Part shown: one piece after another, positions 7,046-15,065 of the stretch
Layout of the letters: every line of letters starts with the position of its first letter
Numbering within the stretch: position 1 is the stretch's first letter
DNA from: Desulfuromonadaceae bacterium
GTDB taxonomy: Bacteria; Desulfobacterota; Desulfuromonadia; Geobacterales; Pseudopelobacteraceae
Length of the DNA stretch: 43,497 bases
Assembly: GCA_028688955.1 (NCBI GenBank)
Contig: JAQTXD010000024.1
Span: 1-43,497 of the forward strand
Direction of reading: 5' to 3'
The notes under the pieces: model-generated
Seen by the model: the letters and a program-made list of their open reading frames with translations, nothing else
Told to the model about the DNA's origin: nothing
The model's database searches: none
Made by a program: the position numbers and the translations under genes

Positions 7046-10000
7046 TTAAGGATTTAAAGAATACGGCAGCGACTTAAATGCTTCAAATGACACGGTGGTT
7101 CCGGTGTTTCTGACGTACACAGCCAATCTGTATGCACCTGGTATGACTGCTGTGGTATTCCAACTGAAAGACGATGCAGTAGCATATGGACGCAATTCTG
7201 TGTAAGTAACCCCACCATCACTGCTAACCATAAACCGGTAGTCATAGGTGCCACTGCCACCAACACCGGCAGCGTTAAGAGTGATATTTGCTCCCACTTT
7301 CTGCGGGCTTGGAAGATTCGTTGTCAGGGTTGCACCAGTTACCGGTGCCAGGATGGAATATGTAACCGACCTGAACGCTTCAAGTGCCGCAGTTGATCCG
7401 GTATTTCTGACGTACACGGCCAGCGTGTATGCCCCTGGGGTAACTGCTGTAGTGTTCCAGGCGAAGGTCGCTGCGGTGCTATATGGGCGCAATTCTGTGT
7501 ACGTAGTCCCACCATTGTTACTGATCATAAACCGGTATTCATAGCTGCCACTGCCACCGATACCGGCAGCGTTAAGAGTAATACCGGTCCCTACGATCTG
7601 TGGGCTTGGTACACTTGTCGTCAAGGTCGCGCCGGAGGCAGGCGGTGATATTGAATACGGCAGCGACTTGAACGCTTCAAATGATATGGTGGTCCCGGCA
7701 TTCCTGACGTACACAGCCAGTCTGTATGCACCTGGTGTGACTGCTGCGGTGTTCCAGGTGAAAGCCGCTGTAGTAGTATATGGGCGCAGTTCTGTGTAAG
7801 TTATGCCACCATCATTGCTGACCATAAACCGGTATTCATAGACGCCACTGCCACCAATACCGGCAGCGACAAGAGTGATACTTGCCCCCACGGTCTGTGG
7901 GCTTGGAAGACTTGCGGTCAAGGTTGCACCGGTTACTGGTGCCAGGATTGTATAAGGTACAGTCTGAATTGCTTCAGATGCCGCAGTTGATCCGGTATTT
8001 CTGACATACACGGCCAGCGTGTATGCCCCTGGGGTAACTGCTGTAGTGTTCCAGGCGAAGGTCGCTGCGGTGCTATATGGGCGCAATTCTGTGTACGTAA
8101 CACCGCCATTGTTGCTGACCATAAACCGGTATTCATAGGTACCACTGCCACCGATACCGGCAGCGTTAAGAGTAATACCGGTCCCTACGATCTGCGGACT
8201 TGGTACACTTATAGTCAGCGTTGCACCGGAGGCAGGTGCTAGGATTGAGTACGGCAGCGACTTGAACGCTTCAAATGAAATGGTGGTCCCAGCATTCCTG
8301 ACGTACACAGCCAGTCTGTATGCACCTGGTGTGACTGCTGCGGTGTTCCAGGTGAAGAACGCTGCAGTGGCATATGGGCGCAGTTCTGTGTAAGTTACGC
8401 CACCATCGCTGCTGACCATAAACCGGTATTCATAGGCGCCACTGCCACCAATACCGGCAGCGACAAGAGTGATACTTGCCCCCACGGTCTGTGGGCTTGG
8501 AACACTCGTGGTCAAGGTTGCACCGGTTACTGGTGCCAGGATTGTATAAGGTACAGTCTGAATTGCTTCAGATGCCGCAGTTGATCCGGTATTTCTGACA
8601 TACACGGCCAGCGTGTATGCCCCAGGGGTAACTGCTGTAGTGTTCCAGGTGAAGGAAGCTGCGGTGCTATATGGGCGCAATTCTGTGTACGTAGTCCCAC
8701 CATTGTTACTGATCATAAACCGGTATTCATAGGTACCACTGCCACCGATACCGGCAGCGTTAAGAGTAATACCGGTCCCTACGATCTGTGGGCTTGGTAC
8801 ACTTGTCGTCATGGTCGCGCCGGAGGCAGGCGGTGATATTGAATACGGCAGCGACTTGAACGCTTCAAATGATATGGTGGTCCCAGCATTCCTGACGTAC
8901 ACAGCCAGTCTGTATGCACCTGGTGTGACTGCTGCGGTGTTCCAGGTGAAAGCCGCTGCAGTGGCATATGGGCGCAGTTCTGTGTAAGTTATGCCACCAT
9001 CGCTGCTGACCATAAACCGGTATTCATAGGCGCCACTGCCACCAATACCGGCTGCGTTTAGAGTAATACTTGCCCCCACGGTCTGTGGGCTTGGAACACT
9101 CGTGGTCAAGGTTGCACCGGTTACTGGTGCCAGGATTGTATAAGGTACAGTCTGAATTGCTTCAGATGCCGCAGTTGATCCGGTATTTCTGACATACACG
9201 GCCAGCGTGTATGCCCCAGGGGTAACTGCTGTAGTGTTCCAGGTGAAGGAAGCTGCGGTGCTATATGGGCGCAATTCTGTGTACGTAGTCCCACCATTGT
9301 TACTGATCATAAACCGGTATTCATAGGTACCACTGCCACCGATACCGGCAGCGTTAAGAGTAATACCGGTCCCTACGATCTGTGGGCTTGGTACACTTGT
9401 CGTCATGGTCGCGCCGGAGGCAGGCGGTGATATTGAATACGGCAGCGACTTGAACGCTTCAAATGATATGGTGGTCCCAGCATTCCTGACGTACACAGCC
9501 AGTCTGTATGCACCTGGTGTGACTGCTGCGGTGTTCCAGGTGAAAGCCGCTGCAGTGGCATATGGGCGCAGTTCTGTGTAAGTTATGCCACCATCGCTGC
9601 TGACCATAAACCGGTATTCATAGGCGCCACTGCCACCAATACCGGCTGCGTTTAGAGTAATACTTGCCCCCACGGTCTGTGGGCTTGGAACACTCGTGGT
9701 CAAGGTTGCACCGGTTACTGGTGCCAGGATTGTATAAGGTACAGTCTGAATTGCTTCAGATGCCGCAGTTGATCCGGTATTTCTGACATACACGGCCAGC
9801 GTGTATGCCCCTGGGGTAACTGCTGTAGTGTTCCAGGTGAAGGAAGTTGCGGTGCTATATGGGCGCAATTCTGTGTACGTAACACCGCCATTGTTACTGA
9901 CCATAAACCTGTATTCATAGCTGCCACTGCCGCCGATACCGGCAGCGATGAGAGATATTCTTGCGCCAGCAGTCTGAGGGCTTGGAATACTGGTCGTCAG

Positions 10001-13000
10001 TATAGTGGCAATCGGCCCAATTGATACTGATGCCGAAGTTGTTGCCCAACCATTACTGTCAGTTGCTTTGGCGGTAAGAGTGTGTGCGCCATCAGCCGCA
10101 CCGATCCAGTTGATGCCATACGGAGGTGTTGTCGCTGTACCGATTAATGTGCCATCGGCAAAAAACTCAACTTTTGAAATTGTAGATCCAGCTAATGCCG
10201 TAGCAGCATCTGCACTAATCGGTATGGCAGCACCTGAAGCAAACAGTGCGCCATTTACCGGCGATGTTATAGATACGGTTGGTGGAACACCAATGGTTAT
10301 AGTTGTTGTTGAGAATGATACACCGCCATTTGAATCTGTTACTTTGAGCGTCATCGGATGCACGCCAAATCCCAGTACTGCTTTTAGAGCTTTGAATGAA
10401 ATGGTCGGATTGGCTATGGAGTATTCAAAGCCGTTCTTGTTGTCAACATCCCATGCATACGACAAAACGTCACAGGTGTCTGCATCTGTGCCCGTACCAT
10501 TTAGAGTAAGACTGGTACCAGCGTCGCCGATAGAGTACGGCCCACCAGCATTTGCGACCGGCGGGGTGTTTACTACGGTGATGGATTTGGTGACCTGAGA
10601 CGTTTCAGTGCCGTTGGTTACACCCAGAGTAACCGGATATACACCGGCGTGAAGGGTGCGGTTGACAACATTTGTTGAGTAGTTGACACCATTGATCAAC
10701 CAGCTGTAACCACTGATTGGGCCGGTCGAGGTGCTGGTAAACGGAATGACATCACACACATTGAAAATTGCGCCATCATTGGGGGTGAAATTTGCTGCCA
10801 ATGTTCCATTAACAGTTATTGGCAACGATGCTGATACGATTACACCACCCGGAATATTGATGGATGCTTTTGCAGTGATGCTGTTTGCACCAACTGGAGC
10901 ACTATTCCAGATCAGTGAATACGGTGACGAAGTACTTGTGCTCGTGCCGATCAGTGTTGCACCGTTGTAAAAGTCTACCTGTTTGATTACTACACCAGAC
11001 GGGATGCCAGCAATAGCTGCAGAAAGATTGACGGGTCCTGGTGAAGTAAACGTCGGGCCGTTTGTAGTGGACACAGTCACTGTAAATGGTGTGCCTACAA
11101 AAGCCAGTGTAGAACCTTTGGCGTTGAATGCCTCAACTATGTAAGTCTGACCATTAGTCGAAGCTCCAGTATCTGCAAAACTGGTGCTGTTGGCCTGTAG
11201 GTGGGTAGAACCGTTCAGCGGAGTTGGTGTTCCGAATGCGTCAACGGGGAATACACCTCCGGTGGTGCGATAGATATTATAACCAATTTCGTTGGCAGGG
11301 TTGCGGTATGCTTCCGGATCAGCTGAAACAGTAGTTATTGGTGTAAGGTCAACCCAGTTAACACCATTTGCATCAACTGTTGCGGTAAATGCCGCTGGAA
11401 GTTGTGCTTCGTACTGCAGAACTACGGGACGCATCATGTCCATTTCTTCATGGCTCAGGATGTGACAATGCCAGACGTATTCCCACCCAAAGTTGTAGAG
11501 GATGTTGGTTACGCCTGCTGCGTAGGGCGACGGGGCAACGTACGCCTGACCGGTACTCGGATCAATGCTGCTGAAGCCCATTGGTGAATCAATCGGAATC
11601 GCCGGATTTAATGGACGGAGGCTGTTTGGAATGCCGAACGGCAGTGCAGGAGCACGCGGACGTACGGCAATGATGGTGTCTTCAAGAGGACTTATTTTAA
11701 CAGTATCTTTCCAGCCGAGTTCGTTCGGCTCGGGCATGAGGATCTGGCCATCCCAGCCGACACGGTTGATCAGCTGAACATCAAAAATGTGAAAGTGAAT
11801 CGGATGGGTATCGACGCCGTTGTGACTGATTTTCCAGATCTGGGTGCCGTCCTTGACGGTGCCTGGGGTTCCAGCAACACCTGCCAGCACTTCTACATTA
11901 ACGCCAATGGAGTCTTTGATGGTTTCGGTCGGCAGATCGGAGAAACCGTACAGAATCAACAGAGCATTGAGAGTAGTCGGATTTGGTACCTGCATGGCGA
12001 GATTGCCGCTCATGCGACCATAGATAGGGTCAAAGGATGCACCCATTTCATCATGGAGACCTTTTGGTTCAGTCGGAACGATAACCTGCTCACCTGCGAG
12101 GGTTACGAACTGCAGTGACTGGTCGTTGATCTGGGCAATACCTTCCCAGGGAAAGTTTGTCGGGAAGTATGAATTCGGATAGGTGTCTTTGTATGCTGCC
12201 TGGCCGACGATGATCGGTTCCTGTGAGCGCTCGAAAAGGGTCTTAGTCGGCGACAGGTTTTGATAGGTGGCGGTATTTACAATCGGGGCGGCAGCAGTAA
12301 ATTCCTGCTCCAGAGCCGCCTTATTGAAGGTGTAGGCACCGTCGACCGTACTGCCCGCTGCCCGTACGATAATCTGCATGACAGTGCGGGTATTCGGCGC
12401 ATATCCCGGTAGAACCCCGTGCCCGCCATCGAAAACGCCGGTGGCCGGATTATATACCCCGCCGGCACCGTATCCACCGGTGTCACGTGAATCTGCAGTG
12501 CCGGTGAAATAGTCGTAATTTGCTACCCCGGCCGGCCAGGCGGCGGGGGCGTCGTTGTAGAGTATCAGGGTCTGGCCGGCGAATTGGCTGAAATCAACAA
12601 TGACGTCAGCGCGTTCGGCAGGTCCAAGAGCAAGACCCATTTTGTCAACGTTACCAACCCAGAATGCGGTCGGGTCTGTGATGTAGGTGATCGGCTGCTG
12701 CTTAATGACAACCGGCTTCGGCAGGAAGCCGCCTTCAGTGCCGATCTGCAGAAAGCTTGGTCCGAAGTTGGGGCAGGAAAGTGAATCGCCGGAACCGGTG
12801 CATATGCCGGGGTCGGGTACACCTCCAACACGCCCGTCAACCGGCCAGAGCGGTGGCCAGTTTCCTGCTGCAGCAAGTTCGGCTGATGCAGGAACTGTCT
12901 TTACTTCAGTCTGGTTGGAACGTCCTGGTAGATAGTTGACGTTTGTCGGGTCAAGTCTTGGATCCGGGCTGACATTTCCTGCGGTCGCGTCGGCCTTATA

Positions 13001-14494
13001 GAACGACAGGTTGAAGAAGCGATCACTGGCCGCGTTAAGTATACGGAAACGATAGGCGCGGGGATCAACGGTCAAAGAAGGAAATGCGGTGCCGTTGACA
13101 ACGGCGCTGTCATGAAATGCCTCCATTCCCATTGAAACGTTAGGAGTTCCCGGAATCTGTTCCGGCTGCCCCGGTGTCTCGCACTCTGCAAGTTCAAACG
13201 GATTTGAGCTGCTGCAAAACGGATCATAGTAGGGGTTTGCTTTGGGGCCGACCTGAATGATGGTGGCCGGGTAAAACCATGGTCCGTACATCCAACGGCC
13301 AAACGGGTTTACTCCGCCTGCGCCGGCGATGGACGTCTGCGCCGGCATGTAGACATGCGGCAGCCACAGGTCACCGGTTACCGGTTGGCGTATGCCGTTG
13401 GCATCAACTGCGCCGGTGCCCCAGTTCCACAACGGGTCAGTCAGGCGAACAGTTGGTGTGTTTGCCGCACCGGTTACCGGGTGCGTCACCGGTGTTGCGT
13501 CAACATAGGTCTTGTCCTGCAGAATGAGGGGGATCTGGTCAAGAAGGGGTGGAATTATGCCACGATCTATAAGATCCTGCTCATGCTTATCCTTGATTAC
13601 ATATCCGGCCGCTTCTCCGGCATAGACATTGAGGCGGGTGATGCCGAAGGCATGATCATGGTAAAACATCAGGCGGGCACTCTGCTGGTTGGTAAAATAG
13701 TAGGTTGATTCGCCCGGGCCGGGTACCGGCATGTCAGGTACGTTCTGCATACTGACACCCTGCTTGAATGGTGTGATTTCACCGGCGGGGGTGATCCATT
13801 GGTGCGGGGTACCGTCACTGATCCAGGGGGTACGACCGCCATGGAGGTGGATGTCGGCACGGTTCTGGGTGTAGCTGGCGCAGCCGTTTGCGTTGGTCAG
13901 GGAGGTGTTGTCGCACGGATCCCCGTTTGCAGTTGCAGGTCCGGTACCGGCACCCATGACAGAGGTGTCAACCGGTATGAAGAGATTGCCGCCATTGGCG
14001 GTTAATGGAAGTTTGTTTCTGAAGAGAAGACGGACCGGACGATCGCGGTCTGCAAGTATAATCGGGCCGAGATAATGGATAGGTGCTACGTCCTGGCCTG
14101 CAGCATTAACTTGAACATATCCGCGCAGCGTAGTCGGATTCAGGTCGCTGTGCATCTTCTCGGTATATTCCCGCAACTCGATAATGTAGTAATCCGAACC
14201 GGGATAGGTGGTGGTGTCCGGAACAGCAACGGGAAGAAATTGCCCCAGGTTGTTTGCCTTGGCAGCCGTGAGTCCGGGAAGGGTGTCGACAAACTTTGCC
14301 AGAGGCGGGCTATTTGCCCAGTTGGCAGTGGTATAGTAATCAGGGGTGGCCCAGTTGCCGTTAATGTCTTTCGGACCATACGGGATCTGGGATACGGGAG
14401 CCGTAGCGCCGGCGAGTGAAGTCATGCTTAACATGCCGAGCAGTGCAAGCATCAGCCCGAATCGCCATATGTCTATTTTGTTTCGTGTCTTCAT
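7046..14494 (-). CDS. Giant secreted multicopper oxidase with Ig/PKD domains and ten C-terminal repeats
   Basis: A 2482-residue exported copper enzyme. Start chosen at 14494: GGAGGA lies just upstream and it gives a clean signal peptide (basic start, hydrophobic core, A-G-A-T-A). An upstream ATG at 14521 overlapping the previous stop is an alternative. The oxidase part covers about residues 30-1030 and has all four copper motifs: HLHGG near 216, FYHDHA near 278, HPIHFH near 895 and HCHILSHEEMDMM near 1006. These supply the trinuclear centre and a type 1 site with Cys and axial Met. Then come a fibronectin/Ig-like segment, two PKD-like domains, another Ig-like domain, and ten repeats of about 99 residues to the C-terminus. 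No membrane anchor or sorting motif is visible at the end. Large multicopper proteins of this kind include Leptothrix MofA and Geobacter OmpB/OmpC. Substrate (Mn(II), Fe(II) or other) is not readable. Confidence 0.93.
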   Translation of the reverse strand: MKTRNKIDIWRFGLMLALLGMLSMTSLAGATAPVSQIPYGPKDINGNWATPDYYTTANWANSPPLAKFVDTLPGLTAAKANNLGQFLPVAVPDTTTYPGSDYYIIELREYTEKMHSDLNPTTLRGYVQVNAAGQDVAPIHYLGPIILADRDRPVRLLFRNKLPLTANGGNLFIPVDTSVMGAGTGPATANGDPCDNTSLTNANGCASYTQNRADIHLHGGRTPWISDGTPHQWITPAGEITPFKQGVSMQNVPDMPVPGPGESTYYFTNQQSARLMFYHDHAFGITRLNVYAGEAAGYVIKDKHEQDLIDRGIIPPLLDQIPLILQDKTYVDATPVTHPVTGAANTPTVRLTDPLWNWGTGAVDANGIRQPVTGDLWLPHVYMPAQTSIAGAGGVNPFGRWMYGPWFYPATIIQVGPKANPYYDPFCSSSNPFELAECETPGQPEQIPGTPNVSMGMEAFHDSAVVNGTAFPSLTVDPRAYRFRILNAASDRFFNLSFYKADATAGNVSPDPRLDPTNVNYLPGRSNQTEVKTVPASAELAAAGNWPPLWPVDGRVGGVPDPGICTGSGDSLSCPNFGPSFLQIGTEGGFLPKPVVIKQQPITYITDPTAFWVGNVDKMGLALGPAERADVIVDFSQFAGQTLILYNDAPAAWPAGVANYDYFTGTADSRDTGGYGAGGVYNPATGVFDGGHGVLPGYAPNTRTVMQIIVRAAGSTVDGAYTFNKAALEQEFTAAAPIVNTATYQNLSPTKTLFERSQEPIIVGQAAYKDTYPNSYFPTNFPWEGIAQINDQSLQFVTLAGEQVIVPTEPKGLHDEMGASFDPIYGRMSGNLAMQVPNPTTLNALLILYGFSDLPTETIKDSIGVNVEVLAGVAGTPGTVKDGTQIWKISHNGVDTHPIHFHIFDVQLINRVGWDGQILMPEPNELGWKDTVKISPLEDTIIAVRPRAPALPFGIPNSLRPLNPAIPIDSPMGFSSIDPSTGQAYVAPSPYAAGVTNILYNFGWEYVWHCHILSHEEMDMMRPVVLQYEAQLPAAFTATVDANGVNWVDLTPITTVSADPEAYRNPANEIGYNIYRTTGGVFPVDAFGTPTPLNGSTHLQANSTSFADTGASTNGQTYIVEAFNAKGSTLAFVGTPFTVTVSTTNGPTFTSPGPVNLSAAIAGIPSGVVIKQVDFYNGATLIGTSTSTSSPYSLIWNSAPVGANSITAKASINIPGGVIVSASLPITVNGTLAANFTPNDGAIFNVCDVIPFTSTSTGPISGYSWLINGVNYSTNVVNRTLHAGVYPVTLGVTNGTETSQVTKSITVVNTPPVANAGGPYSIGDAGTSLTLNGTGTDADTCDVLSYAWDVDNKNGFEYSIANPTISFKALKAVLGFGVHPMTLKVTDSNGGVSFSTTTITIGVPPTVSITSPVNGALFASGAAIPISADAATALAGSTISKVEFFADGTLIGTATTPPYGINWIGAADGAHTLTAKATDSNGWATTSASVSIGPIATILTTSIPSPQTAGARISLIAAGIGGSGSYEYRFMVSNNGGVTYTELRPYSTATSFTWNTTAVTPGAYTLAVYVRNTGSTAASEAIQTVPYTILAPVTGATLTTSVPSPQTVGASITLNAAGIGGSGAYEYRFMVSSDGGITYTELRPYATAAAFTWNTAAVTPGAYRLAVYVRNAGTTISFEAFKSLPYSISPPASGATMTTSVPSPQIVGTGITLNAAGIGGSGTYEYRFMISNNGGTTYTELRPYSTAASFTWNTTAVTPGAYTLAVYVRNTGSTAASEAIQTVPYTILAPVTGATLTTSVPSPQTVGASITLNAAGIGGSGAYEYRFMVSSDGGITYTELRPYATAAAFTWNTAAVTPGAYRLAVYVRNAGTTISFEAFKSLPYSISPPASGATMTTSVPSPQIVGTGITLNAAGIGGSGTYEYRFMISNNGGTTYTELRPYSTAASFTWNTTAVTPGAYTLAVYVRNTGSTAASEAIQTVPYTILAPVTGATLTTSVPSPQTVGASITLVAAGIGGSGAYEYRFMVSSDGGVTYTELRPYATAAFFTWNTAAVTPGAYRLAVYVRNAGTTISFEAFKSLPYSILAPASGATLTISVPSPQIVGTGITLNAAGIGGSGTYEYRFMVSNNGGVTYTELRPYSTAATFAWNTTAVTPGAYTLAVYVRNTGSTAASEAIQTVPYTILAPVTGATLTASLPSPQTVGASITLVAAGIGGSGVYEYRFMVSNDGGITYTELRPYTTTAAFTWNTAAVTPGAYRLAVYVRNAGTTISFEAFKSLPYSISPPASGATLTTSVPSPQIVGTGITLNAAGIGGSGSYEYRFMISNNGGTTYTELRPYSTAATFAWNTTAVTPGAYTLAVYVRNTGSTAALEAFRSVTYSILAPVTGATLTTNLPSPQKVGANITLNAAGVGGSGTYDYRFMVSSDGGVTYTELRPYATASSFSWNTTAVIPGAYRLAVYVRNTGTTVSFEAFKSLPYSLNP
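7049..10003 (-). repeat. Ten in-frame 297-bp repeats in alternating A/B pattern
   Basis: The end of the oxidase gene is ten tandem units of 99 codons (the last is shorter). Each unit has S-P-Q near the start, G-G-S-G-x-Y-E-Y-R-F-M, Y-T-E-L-R-P-Y, W-N-T, P-G-A-Y and V-Y-V-R-N. Odd units end in T-I-L-A-P-V-T-G-A (A type; unit 9 is slightly variant) and even units mostly in S-I-S-P-P-A-S-G-A (B type), so the real unit is a 594-bp dimer present five times. The phrase ggttactggt recurs at 7931, 8525, 9119 and 9713, exactly 594 bases apart. The dimers at 8525-9118 and 9119-9712 look identical at the DNA level. Confidence 0.92.
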
Positions 14495-14521
14495 ACATCC
14501 TCCATGAACGATATGACTCAT

Positions 14522-14794
14522 TTATTTACTGTCACTTTTGACCGGTTTTGAATGCTTTACCAGCTGTTTGGCCTTGAATACCTTCATGCGCTCTGCTTTC
14601 AGCGAGCTGGCAGCTGTTTTGCGTTTGTCATCGGTGACCCGCTGCTCACGTTGCTGGCGAACGTTCTCTCTCTTTGCCGCTACCTCGGGCTTCATGGGTT
14701 GATTATTGCCGGCAACAGCGATTCCGCCTGCCAACAATAAAACCGCTGCTGCCATCACCATGATTCTGATACTGCTGAGTTTCCGGATCTTCAT
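14522..14794 (-). CDS. Small basic secreted protein, unknown function
   Basis: A 90-residue protein with an AAAGGAGA ribosome site 6 bases before the ATG. Residues 1-28 look like a signal peptide (MKIRKLSSIR, then a long hydrophobic run ending in A-V-A-G). The mature part of about 60 residues is highly charged, rich in Lys, Arg, Gln and Glu, has no Cys, and is probably helical and disordered. Its stop overlaps the alternative upstream ATG of the oxidase gene (ATGA), so the two genes are surely co-transcribed. I do not recognise a family. It might be a small periplasmic companion of the oxidase, for example in export or folding; that is only inferred from position. Confidence 0.7.
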   Translation of the reverse strand: MKIRKLSSIRIMVMAAAVLLLAGGIAVAGNNQPMKPEVAAKRENVRQQREQRVTDDKRKTAASSLKAERMKVFKAKQLVKHSKPVKSDSK

Positions 14795-14911
14795 ACTATT
14801 TCTCCTTTCTTAGATGGTCTACGTTCAAAAACGGTGCTGAAGGTCTTCGAAACATCTGATGTAAAACAAGAGTATATGTATCCTGATTATTGTTGACTTG
14901 GATAGTCGGTA

Positions 14912-14928
14912 AGCAGAAGGCATGCCAA
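14912..14928 (-). promoter_or_regulatory. Sigma-54 (-24/-12) promoter candidate for the oxidase operon
   Basis: On the minus strand the 17-mer TTGGCATGCCTTCTGCT matches the -24/-12 consensus (YTGGCACGrNNNTTGCW) at 14 of 17 positions counting free ones, with the essential GG and GC exactly ten bases apart. Transcription would begin near 14901, giving a leader of roughly 105 bases before the small secreted protein gene at 14794. The 25-bp site at 15003-15027 lies about 100 bases upstream, the usual distance for an enhancer-binding activator. Confidence 0.65.
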
Positions 14929-15002
14929 CACCATTTGTTGTTTAAGTAACTAATATAATTTGACAATTGTGGAAGTAAGGAGCTGCGGGGTATGGTATGG
15001 TC

Positions 15003-15027
15003 GTCTCAATATGAGAATTTGTCTCAA
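15003..15027 (-). promoter_or_regulatory. 25-bp composite inverted-repeat site, copy 1 (putative activator site)
   Basis: Read on the minus strand the site is TTGAGAC, AAA, TTCTCA, TA, TTGAGAC: three copies of a TGAGA element, the middle one inverted. It matches the site at 18817-18841 (read on the + strand) at 22 of 25 positions. It lies about 75-115 bases upstream of the -24/-12 element, as expected for a sigma-54 activator. The regulator is not known. Confidence 0.55.
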
Positions 15028-15065
15028 TGTACAGTGATTGTAAAACGGCACTTTCGATTTTGGGG

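Noticed and set aside
7049-10003. Regular repeats resembling a CRISPR or satellite array
   Set aside because: The unit is 297/594 bases, in frame without stops, and encodes a conserved protein repeat with no unique spacers.
10005-10598. Long open frame (197 codons) on the + strand inside the oxidase gene
   Set aside because: It is antisense to clear Ig/PKD-like coding sequence, has no family signature and no good ribosome site.
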